Source: F23-D06 sp045600525 (GTDB taxonomy: Bacteria; Bacteroidota; Bacteroidia; Bacteroidales; WCHB1-69). From it: 64,000 nucleotides of DNA. Shown one piece after another: positions 19,545 to 28,912 of this stretch. Numbering within the stretch: position 1 is the stretch's first letter; each line of letters opens with the position of its first letter. A model generated the notes under the pieces. It made no database searches. It had not been told where the DNA came from and saw only the letters and a list, made by a program, of their open reading frames with translations. The stretch spans positions 1-64,000 of the forward strand of contig JAZRYC010000046.1 of NCBI GenBank assembly GCA_045600525.1. The letters are read 5' to 3'. The position numbers were made by a program, and so were the translations under genes.

Positions 19545-19740
19545 TTATTTGATGTATTTCATTAATTCAGCCTTTTTTGGCGTCGTATTCTTCCTGGGTG
19601 ATGATCTCAAGTTCCAGTTTTTCTTTCCACTTAGTTCAGATGCTGTTTTTCCTGCTAGAATGTCTTTATAGGTTATGGTTTGTGTCTGTAAAAACGCAAG
19701 ACAGGTAATGAAAATGGAAAGAGCAAAGAATTTTTATAAA
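19545..19740 (-). pseudogene. Decayed small secreted protein gene with SHOCT-like C-terminus
   Basis: Read on the minus strand, three frames together give one plausible short protein. A hydrophobic signal-like start (KFFALSIFITCLAFLQTQT) has no ATG (ATA in its place). KWKEKLELEIITQEEYDAKK resembles the ITxEEYxxKKxxLL signature of SHOCT domains. AELMKYIK then runs into a stop at 19545-19547. One frame change falls near 19635 and a second in the six-T run at 19573-19578, where removing one base restores DAKKAELMKYIK. Start-codon loss plus two frame changes argue for a dead gene rather than a sequencing error. The reconstruction is by eye. Confidence 0.6.
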
Positions 19741-19764
19741 TAAATTTTAAAAAGGTGGAGTTCG

Positions 19765-20415
19765 TTAAATGCTTTTTAAAGCAACTATTTCCTCCTCAGG
19801 GCTTTCGGCTTTGAATACGGCACTTCCTGCCACTACGGCGTCAGCACCGGCCTTAACGATGGCGGCCACATTATCGCGGCAGACACCGCCGTCCACTTCA
19901 ATCAGCGCCTCTGATTTGTTTCGCTTGATCATATCACGTAATTCACTGATTTTGCGCAATGAGCGTTCAATGAATTTTTGTCCGCCGAAGCCGGGATTGA
20001 CGGACATGATGAGGATGAGGTTCACGTCATTGATGATGTCTTCCAAACCGGCCACGGGTGTGTGCGGGTTCAATGCCACACCAGCCAGCATACCTTCTTC
20101 TTTGATTTGATTGATGGTTCTATTCAGGTGGGTGCACGCCTCCCAGTGAACGGTCAGTATGTCGGCGCCACATTCTTTAAACTCATGGATGTATCGCTCT
20201 GGTTGCATAATCATCAAGTGAACGTCCAATGGCTTTTCTGAAATTTTGCGGATGGCTTTTACAACGGGCATCCCATAGGAAATATTAGGGACGAACATGC
20301 CGTCCATAATGTCCAAGTGCATCCAATCGGCCTTGGATCTGTTCAACATTTTGACATCTCTCTCTAAATTGCCAAAGTCTGCAGAGAGTAGGGAAGGAGC
20401 AATGATAGGTTTCAT
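19765..20415 (-). CDS. rpe: Ribulose-phosphate 3-epimerase
   Basis: Interconverts ribulose-5-phosphate and xylulose-5-phosphate in the pentose phosphate pathway. The frame is open to 20511 but I start at 20415 (MKPIIAPSLLSADF), the conserved N-terminus; this gives the usual 216 residues and leaves room for the promoter at 20439-20446. HLDIMDG (about 35-41, metal-binding His and Asp) and VNPGFGGQKF (about 140-149) are family signatures, as is VDGGV near 176. It is divergent from mrp. Confidence 0.96.
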   Translation of the reverse strand: MKPIIAPSLLSADFGNLERDVKMLNRSKADWMHLDIMDGMFVPNISYGMPVVKAIRKISEKPLDVHLMIMQPERYIHEFKECGADILTVHWEACTHLNRTINQIKEEGMLAGVALNPHTPVAGLEDIINDVNLILIMSVNPGFGGQKFIERSLRKISELRDMIKRNKSEALIEVDGGVCRDNVAAIVKAGADAVVAGSAVFKAESPEEEIVALKSI

Positions 20416-20438
20416 AATAGGTATGTTTTTTGAGGTTG

Positions 20439-20446
20439 CAAAAATA
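20439..20446 (-). promoter_or_regulatory. Promoter of rpe (TATTTTTG)
   Basis: Minus-strand TATTTTTG 23 bases before the rpe ATG. It supports the shorter start. Confidence 0.7.
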
Positions 20447-20549
20447 CGAAAAAAGCTTTGTGCAGACGATAATAAATACAGGTTGGCTTGGAAGTTTCCT
20501 TTTATTGGCAAGCCCTATTTACGGAATAGGCGTGTTTATGCTTTTTTTG

Positions 20550-20557
20550 TACCTTTG
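20550..20557 (+). promoter_or_regulatory. Promoter of mrp (TACCTTTG-CCGCC)
   Basis: TACCTTTG followed by CCGCC, 27 bases upstream of the mrp ATG at 20585. It lies inside the longer open frame, so it decides the start. Confidence 0.75.
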
Positions 20558-20584
20558 CCGCCTCAATCAAATTATTGTAAAATT

Positions 20585-21406
20585 ATGTCAGGATGTAATC
20601 ACGACTGCGAGCACTGCAGTCAGCAAAGTTGTGAAAAAAAGGATTTGCGCGAAAAACCGAATCCTAAAAGCGATATTAAAAAGGTAATCGGCATTGTCAG
20701 TGGAAAAGGCGGTGTGGGAAAGAGTTCTGTAACTTCTCTGTTAGCTGTGCAATTGAGAAAGAAAGGCTATCGTGTGGGTATTCTTGATGCCGACATCACG
20801 GGTCCGTCCATTCCGAAAATGTTCAATCTTCATGAGCTCATCACGGGCAGTGAAGATGGTGTGTTTCCAGTTGAAACACAATCGGGCATACATGTAATAT
20901 CTTCCAATTTGCTCACGCACGATGAAAAAACACCCGTTATATGGCGCGGTCCGCTTATCGCTGGAATGGTAAAGCAGTTTTGGACGGAGGTTATTTGGGA
21001 TAGAATTGATTTTTTGTTGGTGGATATGCCTCCCGGAACGGGCGACGTGCCTTTGACGGTGTTCCAAAGCATGGCGGTGGACGGCATTATCATGGTTACC
21101 TCCCCGCAAGATCTCGTATCCCTCATTGTGAGCAAGGCAGTGAATATGGCCTCCATGATGGAAATTCCTGTATTGGGTTTAGTGGAGAACTATAGTTATG
21201 TGCAATGCCCGCACTGCAATGAGAAAATCAATGTCTTTGGGGAAAGCCATGCTGCTGAAGTTGCACAGGAGTTCAATCTCAAACTGCTTGCTCAAATGCC
21301 TATTGATTCGGAAATCGCCAAGTTGGCCGACAAGGGAGAAATTGAAAAGGCCGATGTTGATTATCTGGATGATGTCATCGATGTTCTGGAAAGTTTGGAA
21401 GCATAG
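20585..21406 (+). CDS. mrp: Mrp/NBP35-type P-loop iron-sulfur carrier
   Basis: ATPase that binds and transfers Fe-S clusters, cytoplasmic. The start at 20585 is set by the promoter at 20550 and gives 273 residues. The N-terminus carries Cys4, Cys8, Cys11 and Cys16, a cluster-type array like that of NBP35 and of Mrp proteins from anaerobes. The deviant Walker A SGKGGVGKSS is near residue 38 and VDMPPGTGD near 143. The dimer-interface CPHC is near residues 207-210. It lacks the N-terminal DUF59 domain of many bacterial Mrp proteins; a separate DUF59 protein (SufT-like) is encoded at 9994-10296. thyA follows at 44 bases. Confidence 0.93.
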   Translation: MSGCNHDCEHCSQQSCEKKDLREKPNPKSDIKKVIGIVSGKGGVGKSSVTSLLAVQLRKKGYRVGILDADITGPSIPKMFNLHELITGSEDGVFPVETQSGIHVISSNLLTHDEKTPVIWRGPLIAGMVKQFWTEVIWDRIDFLLVDMPPGTGDVPLTVFQSMAVDGIIMVTSPQDLVSLIVSKAVNMASMMEIPVLGLVENYSYVQCPHCNEKINVFGESHAAEVAQEFNLKLLAQMPIDSEIAKLADKGEIEKADVDYLDDVIDVLESLEA

Positions 21407-21450
21407 TTCTTAATGGAAAACGTCAAACCCATATCAGCCCATAAATCTCT

Positions 21451-22245
21451 ATGAAGCAATATCAAGATCTTCTTCGCACCATTTTGGAACAAGGCTCTTA
21501 TAAGTCTGACCGTACGGGCACGGGCACGTACAGCGTTTTCGGCTATCAAATGCGCTTTGACCTTTTGCAGGGCTTTCCTTTGCTGACGACTAAGAAACTG
21601 CACCTGCGTTCCATTATTTATGAGTTACTCTGGTTCTTACAGGGAGATACCAATATTAAGTACCTGAAAGACCATGGCGTTTCCATTTGGGACGAATGGG
21701 CGGATCCCAATGGAGATCTTGGTCCGATTTATGGTCATCAGTGGCGCTCTTGGGGTACGCCGGATGGAAACAAGGTTGACCAAATCAGTCAATTAATAGA
21801 GCAAATAAAAAACAATCCGGATTCTCGCAGATTGATGGTCTGCGCCTGGAATGTGGGCGAAATTGATAAGATGGCGCTTCCTCCGTGTCATGTGCTTTTT
21901 CAGTTTTATGTGAATAATGGGGAAATATCCCTTCAACTATACCAACGTAGCGCAGATGTGTTTCTCGGTGTTCCCTTCAATATTGCCTCATATTCGCTTC
22001 TGCTCATGATGGTGGCTCAGGTGTGCGGACTTCGACCAAAGGAATTTATTCATACGCTCGGCGATGCGCACATTTATTCCAACCACGTAGAACAGGCTAA
22101 ATTACAGCTTTCCCGCGAACCAAGACACTTACCTACTATGCAAATCAATCCCGAGGTTAAGGATATCTTTGGTTTCCAATTTGAAGACTTCCATTTGGAA
22201 GACTATGATCCTCATCCCCATATTAAGGCCGATGTGGCTATTTAA
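21451..22245 (+). CDS. thyA: Thymidylate synthase
   Basis: Methylates dUMP to dTMP with methylene-tetrahydrofolate. It has the canonical 264 residues. The nucleophile is Cys146 in MALPPCHVLFQF, and dUMP contacts are visible in DRTGTGT (20-26) and QRSADVFLGVPFN. The C-terminus ends DVAI as in classical ThyA. Dihydrofolate reductase, often next to thyA, is not adjacent here. It is probably cotranscribed with mrp. Confidence 0.98.
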   Translation: MKQYQDLLRTILEQGSYKSDRTGTGTYSVFGYQMRFDLLQGFPLLTTKKLHLRSIIYELLWFLQGDTNIKYLKDHGVSIWDEWADPNGDLGPIYGHQWRSWGTPDGNKVDQISQLIEQIKNNPDSRRLMVCAWNVGEIDKMALPPCHVLFQFYVNNGEISLQLYQRSADVFLGVPFNIASYSLLLMMVAQVCGLRPKEFIHTLGDAHIYSNHVEQAKLQLSREPRHLPTMQINPEVKDIFGFQFEDFHLEDYDPHPHIKADVAI

Positions 22246-22312
22246 TGTGTCAATACAATAAATGAAGGTTCTGTGCGGTTTATAAAAATGATAATTTTTA
22301 ATTAATTATATT

Positions 22313-23506
22313 ATGAAATCAATAGATCAATACAATTTCAGTAATCAAAAGGCGCTCATTCGTGTGGACTATAACGTACCCTTGGATGATAATTTTAATG
22401 TAACCGATGTAACCCGTATCGTACGTACGAAGGAAACTGTGGACAAAATCCTCAATGATGGCGGTTCCGTGGTGCTCATGTCCCATCTGGGACGCCCAAA
22501 AGGCGAAGCCAACGACAAATTTTCTTTGAAACACATTGTCGGAAAGGTTTCTGAAATTCTTGGTCAGGAGGTTGTTTTTGCCGGTGACGTACTGAGTGAA
22601 GAAGCCGAAAAAATCACTGCCGCTATGAAACCAGGTTCAATAGCTTTGTTGGAAAATCTTCGCTTCCATTCTGAAGAGGAAAAGGGAGATGTTGATTTTG
22701 CCAAAGCCATTGCCCGCTTGGGAGATGTCTATGTGAATGATGCGTTTGGCACAGCCCATCGCGAACATGCTTCTACAGCTACCATCGCCCGCTTTTTCCC
22801 TGGAAAGGCCTTTGCCGGATATTTGCTTTATAATGAGGTGATGAGTTTGGAAAAAGTCCTCAACGGACAGGTTCGTCCTTTTACGGCTATTATCGGAGGT
22901 TCCAAGGTTTCCACGAAAATCAATATTCTTAACAATCTTCTTCCCAAGGTGGATAATCTTATCGTTGGCGGTGGTTTGAGCTATACGTTCCTTGCCGCAA
23001 TGGGCTTGAAGATAGGAAATTCTCTTTTTGAACCCGATATGCTGCCCGTGGCCAAGGAAATTCTGGCTAAGGTGGATGCTACGGGTACGAATTTCTATTG
23101 CCGTGTGGATAGTGTGTGTGGTGATAAGTTCGGTGAGGATGCCAATGTGCTGATACCAGAAGACAATAACATTCCTGATGGTTGGGAAGGCCTCGATATC
23201 GGTCCGAAGACCCGTCGTAACATTTCTCAGGTCATCAAAAACTCCAATACTATTTTGTGGAATGGTCCGGTCGGCGTGTTCGAACTGGAGAAATTCAGTA
23301 AGGGAACGAAGGCAGTTGCTATCAGCGTTGCTGCTTCCACCTTGGCAGGTGCCTATTCTGTTATCGGCGGTGGCGATTCAATTGCTGCCATTAACAAGTA
23401 TGAACTGGGCGACTACATTTCCTATATCAGCACAGGCGGTGGCGCCATGCTCGAATATCTTGAGGGAAAGGAACTCCCAGGTGTGAAGGCTCTGAATGAA
23501 AACTAG
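22313..23506 (+). CDS. pgk: Phosphoglycerate kinase
   Basis: ATP-generating glycolytic step. Full length at 397 residues. N-domain substrate residues are in RVDYNVPLDD (17-26) and SHLGRPKG (about 57-64). IIGGSKVSTKINIL (about 198-211) and the C-terminal GGGDS nucleotide loop (about 350) are conserved. It lies 67 bases after thyA with no recognisable TAnnTTTG box, and is followed by a GC-rich hairpin. gap is in this window too but 21 kb away. Confidence 0.98.
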   Translation: MKSIDQYNFSNQKALIRVDYNVPLDDNFNVTDVTRIVRTKETVDKILNDGGSVVLMSHLGRPKGEANDKFSLKHIVGKVSEILGQEVVFAGDVLSEEAEKITAAMKPGSIALLENLRFHSEEEKGDVDFAKAIARLGDVYVNDAFGTAHREHASTATIARFFPGKAFAGYLLYNEVMSLEKVLNGQVRPFTAIIGGSKVSTKINILNNLLPKVDNLIVGGGLSYTFLAAMGLKIGNSLFEPDMLPVAKEILAKVDATGTNFYCRVDSVCGDKFGEDANVLIPEDNNIPDGWEGLDIGPKTRRNISQVIKNSNTILWNGPVGVFELEKFSKGTKAVAISVAASTLAGAYSVIGGGDSIAAINKYELGDYISYISTGGGAMLEYLEGKELPGVKALNEN

Positions 23507-23514
23507 TTGATAGA

Positions 23515-23542
23515 CGGTTAGTGGCCATTCTGCCACTAACCG
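23515..23542 (+). terminator. Hairpin after pgk
   Basis: Perfect 11-bp inverted repeat (CGGTTAGTGGC with GCCACTAACCG) around a 6-base loop, 9 bases after the pgk stop. There is no T-tract, so it may attenuate or stabilise the 3' end rather than terminate fully. Confidence 0.55.
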
Positions 23543-23572
23543 CATTCATATAATACAAACAATTTTATTGGT

Positions 23573-24667
23573 ATGATCAATCCCAATTATTATTGCGTTA
23601 TCATGGCCGGCGGCGTCGGTGCACGCTTTTGGCCCATGAGCAACAGCACAACGCCGAAGCAGTTTATTGATATTCTCGGCGAAGGAAAGACGTTAATCCA
23701 AAAGACTTTTGAACGATTTACGAAAATCTGCCCCAAGGAAAACATATATATCGTTACCAGTACTTCTTATAAGGAGATTACAAAAGAGCAGTTGCCGGAA
23801 ATTCATGACGATCAGATCATATTGGAGCCTTATAGACGCAACACGGCCCCCTGCATCGCCTATGCAACGTATAAAATTAAGTCCAAAAATCCCCATGCGG
23901 TAGTGGTGGTGGCTCCCTCCGACCACGTTATTCTTAAGGAAGATGTCTTTGTTCGCGTGATTGAGCAGGGACTGGAGGCCGTCTCCTCTAAAAATTGGTT
24001 GCTCACTATAGGCATTCGTCCGTCTTCTCCCAATACTGGATATGGATATATCCAATATGATGAAGATAAGAGCTATGATAAGAATGCCACCATTTACGAT
24101 GTAAAAACCTTTACCGAAAAACCGGAACTGGAAATGGCCCGTCGCTTCATTGAAAGTGGCGACTTCCTTTGGAATGCTGGTATTTTTATGTGGTCAGTAC
24201 CTTCCATTATCCAAGCTTATGAACAATATCTGCCCGAGGTGGATAATTTGTTCAAACAGGGTGAGGACCTCTATAATACTGAACAGGAAACGGAATTCAT
24301 AGATCGTATATATCAAGTATGTCGTAATATTTCCGTGGATTATGGTATTATGGAGAAAGCTCAGAATGTGAAAGTCTATGCGGCTGATTTCGGTTGGTCA
24401 GATCTAGGTACATGGGGCTCTCTTTACGAATTACGAAAGAAAGATACCAATAGAAACGCCATTTCCGGAAATCATGTTAAGACGTATGATACCACTAAGT
24501 GCGTGGTGAGCGTTCCCAAAAATAAAGTTGTTGTTTTACAAGGATTGGAAGACTACATTGTTGTTGAAAACAATGATATTCTTTTGATTTGCAAAAAGTC
24601 AGACGAGCAGCAAATCAGACAATATGTGGCCGACGTCCAAGTGGATTTCGGAAACAAATATATATAG
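23573..24667 (+). CDS. manC: Mannose-1-phosphate guanylyltransferase
   Basis: Makes GDP-mannose from mannose-1-phosphate and GTP, a precursor for fucose/mannose glycans. The nucleotidyltransferase signature MAGGVGARFWPMS is at about 11-23 and FTEKPELEMA near residue 182; NAGIFMWS and GWSDLGTWGSL follow. The 364 residues are the short form without the phosphomannose isomerase domain. It is 30 bases ahead of the TonB-dependent receptor gene. Confidence 0.95.
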   Translation: MINPNYYCVIMAGGVGARFWPMSNSTTPKQFIDILGEGKTLIQKTFERFTKICPKENIYIVTSTSYKEITKEQLPEIHDDQIILEPYRRNTAPCIAYATYKIKSKNPHAVVVVAPSDHVILKEDVFVRVIEQGLEAVSSKNWLLTIGIRPSSPNTGYGYIQYDEDKSYDKNATIYDVKTFTEKPELEMARRFIESGDFLWNAGIFMWSVPSIIQAYEQYLPEVDNLFKQGEDLYNTEQETEFIDRIYQVCRNISVDYGIMEKAQNVKVYAADFGWSDLGTWGSLYELRKKDTNRNAISGNHVKTYDTTKCVVSVPKNKVVVLQGLEDYIVVENNDILLICKKSDEQQIRQYVADVQVDFGNKYI

Positions 24668-24697
24668 GTCCAAGAATTCGTACAATATTGTAGGTAT

Positions 24698-26752
24698 ATG
24701 TCAGACAAATACAAGGCTATCAGAATTTCTTTATGGGGATTGATGGCCTTGTTTTGTTTTTTTTCTATTTGTGCACAGAATCCTGTAGATAGCGGTAAGG
24801 TTCGTTATCTGGAGGAAGTTCAAATAGGCGGAGATTATTTTCGTCAGGAAGCAGGTGTTGCGGTAGTTCAGACATTGACGGCGAAACAACTGCGCGACCT
24901 TCCGACTTTGCAACTTTCCGATGCGCTGAAATATATGTCTGGAGTTGTGATAAAAGACTATGGTGGCTCGGGAGGATTGAAAACCATATCCGTACGCGGA
25001 TTGGGCGCTCAACATACCGGAGTGGCCTATGATGGAATCGCTTTGACCGATTGTCAGACAGGACAGGTTGATTTAGGAAAACTTTCTTTAGAATATATAG
25101 AGAATATTACGCTTACAACAGGCTTGTCGGAGGATCTCTTAAAACCGGCACGCCTCTTTTCCTTTAGCAATTTGCTTCAAATTAGAACACATGGACAGCT
25201 TCCTTCCAAGCCTCTTCGCCTCCGTGTTTCCATGACGGCTGGATCGTTTGGATTTTATTCTCCTCAGGTTTTTTGCGAACATTTGATGAAAAGCAAAAAA
25301 CGCAACAATCGATTTTTCTTATGGAACTTATCTGCCAATTATACACATGCCAAAGGTGATTATCCCTATTTGCTGCATTATGGAGGTCCAACGGATAGTG
25401 TCTCAACAGAACGAAGACAAAATACGGATGTATCTGCCTTTAATGTGGAAGCCAATGCCCGTATAGGAATAGATACTACGCAGGGCTTGTTCTTTAAATG
25501 GTATTATTACGATTCAGAAAGAGGTCTCCCTTCCGCTATAGTGTTCTATAATCTTCATTCCGCCCAAAGACTATGGAATAGGAATACTTTCGGACAATTG
25601 ACCTATTTCAAATATTTTGATCCTCGTTGGGCCTATTTGCTCAACGCAAAATTCAATTATGACTACACGCATTATTTGGATCCGGATTATTTAAATGAAG
25701 ATGGTTTTTTAGATAATCAGTTTGTGCAATATGAAGGATACGTTTCCAATACGGTGAAATATAAAGCCTTGTCCTTGCATTTGGCAAAACCGGTGTATCT
25801 TGTATTGGCTCTGTCTAATGATTTGTTCTTTAATCAATTGAATTCTAATATAATGGAATATGAACAACCTAAAAGGTTCACGTCCATGACCGCTTTTTCC
25901 GTGTATTGTGGCAATAGGCGTTTCTCTCTATTGGGAAATGCGCTTTTGACAACGGTGAATAATATAACTTCCATGGATAAAGCGGACAAAAACTATGTTC
26001 ATCTTTCTCCATCTGTTGGTGGCTCTGTTCGTCTGGGGCAGCAGCTGATGCTTCGAGCTTTCTATAAGAATATTTTCCGTATGCCTACTTTTAACGATTT
26101 ATACTATCGTGAGGTTGGTAATGTCAATTTGGAACCCGAGAAAACGCACCAGTGGAATGTAGGTTTGGTGCTGGAGGAGCAGCGAATGGCTTCGGGCAAG
26201 GTGTTACTATCAGCTTCAATAGATGGTTATTTCAATATGGTAAAAGATAAAATAGTGGCGTTCCCTTCCCATAATCTGTTTTCTTGGACGATGTTGAATT
26301 ATGGTCTTGTCTGGATAGGAGGTTCGGATTTAAATGTCCATGTTCAATATCAGATGATTAAAGGGTATTGGTGGCGCCTAAACGGGAGCTGTTCTTATCA
26401 AAAGGCAGTTGACCGAACGGATCCTCTTGGGAAGACGTTTAATCAGCAAATTCCCTATACTCCTCTTTGGTCTGGTTCTATAGGTGTGAGTTTTGATATG
26501 CCCTGGCTGACTGTTTCTTATGCTTTGATTGCTTGCGGGCAAAGATATGCGTTGGGGCAAAACATTCCCGACAATTTGGTGGAAGGTTATTTGGATCATA
26601 GCGTTACAGTGGGTCATACTTACCGTATTAAGGCTATGGATTTGGGCTTTAAATGCGAGTTTTTGAATATTTCCAATAATAACTATGAAGTTATAAGAAA
26701 CTATCCTATGCAGGGATTCGGATGGCGGTTGAAGGTTTCTTTGGGTTGGTAG
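24698..26752 (+). CDS. TonB-dependent outer-membrane receptor
   Basis: Beta-barrel transporter of 684 residues with a signal peptide ending near SICAQ. The plug domain spans about 38-165 (LRDLPTLQLSDALKYMSGVVIKDYGG, TISVRGLGAQHTGVAYDGI). The rest alternates aromatic-rich strands. The C-terminal strand ends GWRLKVSLGW, typical for BAM recognition. It has no carboxypeptidase-like N-terminal extension and no SusD partner, so it resembles siderophore/cobalamin-type receptors more than polysaccharide SusC. The substrate is unknown; no riboswitch is seen upstream. Confidence 0.9.
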   Translation: MSDKYKAIRISLWGLMALFCFFSICAQNPVDSGKVRYLEEVQIGGDYFRQEAGVAVVQTLTAKQLRDLPTLQLSDALKYMSGVVIKDYGGSGGLKTISVRGLGAQHTGVAYDGIALTDCQTGQVDLGKLSLEYIENITLTTGLSEDLLKPARLFSFSNLLQIRTHGQLPSKPLRLRVSMTAGSFGFYSPQVFCEHLMKSKKRNNRFFLWNLSANYTHAKGDYPYLLHYGGPTDSVSTERRQNTDVSAFNVEANARIGIDTTQGLFFKWYYYDSERGLPSAIVFYNLHSAQRLWNRNTFGQLTYFKYFDPRWAYLLNAKFNYDYTHYLDPDYLNEDGFLDNQFVQYEGYVSNTVKYKALSLHLAKPVYLVLALSNDLFFNQLNSNIMEYEQPKRFTSMTAFSVYCGNRRFSLLGNALLTTVNNITSMDKADKNYVHLSPSVGGSVRLGQQLMLRAFYKNIFRMPTFNDLYYREVGNVNLEPEKTHQWNVGLVLEEQRMASGKVLLSASIDGYFNMVKDKIVAFPSHNLFSWTMLNYGLVWIGGSDLNVHVQYQMIKGYWWRLNGSCSYQKAVDRTDPLGKTFNQQIPYTPLWSGSIGVSFDMPWLTVSYALIACGQRYALGQNIPDNLVEGYLDHSVTVGHTYRIKAMDLGFKCEFLNISNNNYEVIRNYPMQGFGWRLKVSLGW

Positions 26753-26785
26753 AATTTTCCGTATTCTCTAAATCTTTCTTTTTCG

Positions 26786-26793
26786 TATTTTTG
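26786..26793 (+). promoter_or_regulatory. Promoter of the DUF4340 gene (TATTTTTG-CCGCA)
   Basis: TATTTTTG followed by CCGCA, 46 bases before the start. Confidence 0.72.
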
Positions 26794-26839
26794 CCGCATC
26801 TTTGAATTGAATGTTTCACCTGTGTAATGTTTTTAATAA

Positions 26840-27922
26840 ATGAAAAAGAAAATTATTTACATCGCATCTATATCTGTCTTAGTTGTTGTCTGCTTAGTCC
26901 TGGCTCTATTCAAGTCAGGCGCCTTCCAAGGTTCAGGCGCTCCGAAATCGGATATTTTCGCAGTTAAGGATACGGCAAGTATCACGAAGGTCTTTATAGC
27001 GGATATGAATGGTGAATATGTATTGTTGAATCGCCGGGAAGGATCGTGGTATGTTCAAGATTCTATCCAGGCCCAGCCTTCCAAAGTGAAGGAACTGCTT
27101 GCAACGATTTGCAATGTGACACTTCAACAAACGGTGGCAAAAACCGCACAATCCAATATCAATAAGATGATGTCGGTGAATGCCGTCAAAGTCGAAATCT
27201 ATCAAAAAGCCCCTAAGTTCAAGCTTTTCGGTATAAAATTTTTCAATAGGGAACGTTTGGCAAAAACCTATTATATGGGACCAGCCACGATGGACAACAC
27301 GGCTAATTTTGCCATTCTTGACGGATTTGACGAGCCCTGTATTGTACATATCCCCGGTTTCCGCGGCTTTCTAACGCCGTTTTATTCCTTTAAGGAAGAA
27401 GAATGGTATAATTGCGACCTCTTTACGACTAAAATTACGCGTATCCAATCTCTTTCAGTTCGCGATTATGAGCATCCGGAGCAGTCTTTTACCATTGAAA
27501 AGTCTGGTCCCCGTTTCTTTAATCTATTTGATGCCCAACATCAGCAGATTATGGAATATGATACCGTGAAACTTCTGGATATGCTGGCTGAGTATAGGGA
27601 TTTAAATTATGAGATTTATATTACGAATATGAGTACTTCCACCAGAGATTCTATTTTGAAATTCAATAAATTTAAGACTATTACCTTGGTGGATGTGAAT
27701 GGGGTGGAAACAAAATTGGATATGTATCGCAAATTAACCCAGGATGCCTTGTCTTTGGATGCTATTCTTGAACAAGAGCAACCCGCCGCAGAAAATTTGC
27801 CTTATAATCGCGACAAATTCTATGCTGTTTTGAATGGCAATACGAAGAATTTGGTTCAATGCCAATATTATCATTTCGATCGTCAGAACCAACCATTGTC
27901 TTATTTTCTAAAACAACAATAG
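26840..27922 (+). CDS. DUF4340-like membrane-anchored protein
   Basis: A 360-residue protein with one N-terminal membrane helix (IIYIASISVLVVVCLVLALF, 5-24) and a periplasmic or extracytoplasmic remainder. The body resembles DUF4340 proteins: ITKVFIADMNGEYVLLNRREGSWYV (about 48-72) followed by VNAVKVEIYQK. Such proteins often accompany gliding-type ABC transporters (GldG), but none is here. It is followed by ribD with a 21-base gap to the chosen ribD start. Role unknown. Confidence 0.65.
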   Translation: MKKKIIYIASISVLVVVCLVLALFKSGAFQGSGAPKSDIFAVKDTASITKVFIADMNGEYVLLNRREGSWYVQDSIQAQPSKVKELLATICNVTLQQTVAKTAQSNINKMMSVNAVKVEIYQKAPKFKLFGIKFFNRERLAKTYYMGPATMDNTANFAILDGFDEPCIVHIPGFRGFLTPFYSFKEEEWYNCDLFTTKITRIQSLSVRDYEHPEQSFTIEKSGPRFFNLFDAQHQQIMEYDTVKLLDMLAEYRDLNYEIYITNMSTSTRDSILKFNKFKTITLVDVNGVETKLDMYRKLTQDALSLDAILEQEQPAAENLPYNRDKFYAVLNGNTKNLVQCQYYHFDRQNQPLSYFLKQQ

Positions 27923-27943
27923 AAGAGGTTGTCACCATTGCTT

Positions 27944-28912
27944 ATGCAGAAGGATGAAATCTTTATGCAGCGCTGTCTGCAATTGGCACGCCTTGGCTTG
28001 GGAAAGGTTCAACCCAATCCGATGGTGGGTGCTGTAATTGTGTATAGGGACAAAATTATCGGCGAGGGCTATCATCACCAGTATGGCGAGGCACATGCGG
28101 AAATTAATGCCATTAATTCTGTTAAAGAAAAAAACCTTCTTCGTGAATCCACAATATATGTGAGTTTGGAACCTTGTTCTCATTTTGGGAAAACGCCCCC
28201 TTGTGCAGATGCCATTATTCGCTATGGATTTCCAAAAGTGGTAATCGGTACAGTGGATTATCATGACAAAGTGAATGGCAGTGGAATACAGAAACTTCGC
28301 CAAGCAGGCATAGAAGTTGTTGAACATGTATGTGAAGAGGATTGCGTAGAGTTAAATCGTCGTTTTTTTACTTACCACCGTCTTCATCGCCCGTATGTTA
28401 TTTTAAAGTGGGCCCAGACGGCTGACGGCTATATGGATGTGGATAGAAGCGATGGAAAGCCCCATACATATTGGATTACCAATCCGGCATTAAAAGTATT
28501 GGTCCATAAATGGAGAAGTGAGGAGGATGCCATATTGGTGGGTTATAATACCATGAATAATGACCAACCTCAATTGACCACGAGACTATATCCAGGGAAA
28601 AACCCACAACGATATGTGATGCAAAGAACAGATGAGAAAATTTCACACAAGGATTACAAGATTCTTCCCATGGAAGTAAAGGCTGCCCTTCAGGAAATGT
28701 ATGAGGATCGTATTCAATCGGTCATAGTGGAAGGCGGACGTAAGACATTGGATCGATTTTTAATATCCGACTTGTGGGATGAAGCCCGTATCTTGGTTGG
28801 AAACCAACAATGGGAAGGAGGCATAAAGGCTCCAACGTTACCTTCATCTCTTGTTTTTCAGGAACAAAGTGTGGATGATAATAAGATATTCTATGTTCGA
28901 AGACACCTATAA
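27944..28912 (+). CDS. ribD: Bifunctional riboflavin biosynthesis deaminase/reductase
   Basis: Carries out deamination then reduction of the pyrimidine intermediate in riboflavin synthesis. With the ATG at 27944 it has 322 residues; an in-frame TTG at 27929 is possible but gives no conserved sequence. Zinc ligands are His51 in GEAHAEINA (catalytic Glu53) and Cys78 and Cys87 in PCSHFGKTPPC. The C-terminal reductase domain (about 145-322) has EGGRKTLDRF. Its last 20 bases overlap yigZ. No other rib genes and no FMN riboswitch are seen. Confidence 0.93.
   Translation: MQKDEIFMQRCLQLARLGLGKVQPNPMVGAVIVYRDKIIGEGYHHQYGEAHAEINAINSVKEKNLLRESTIYVSLEPCSHFGKTPPCADAIIRYGFPKVVIGTVDYHDKVNGSGIQKLRQAGIEVVEHVCEEDCVELNRRFFTYHRLHRPYVILKWAQTADGYMDVDRSDGKPHTYWITNPALKVLVHKWRSEEDAILVGYNTMNNDQPQLTTRLYPGKNPQRYVMQRTDEKISHKDYKILPMEVKAALQEMYEDRIQSVIVEGGRKTLDRFLISDLWDEARILVGNQQWEGGIKAPTLPSSLVFQEQSVDDNKIFYVRRHL

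Noticed and set aside
20297..20584. A 96-residue N-terminal extension on Mrp
   Set aside because: It reads antisense through rpe and the divergent promoters; the Cys-rich start at 20585 follows a TACCTTTG box.
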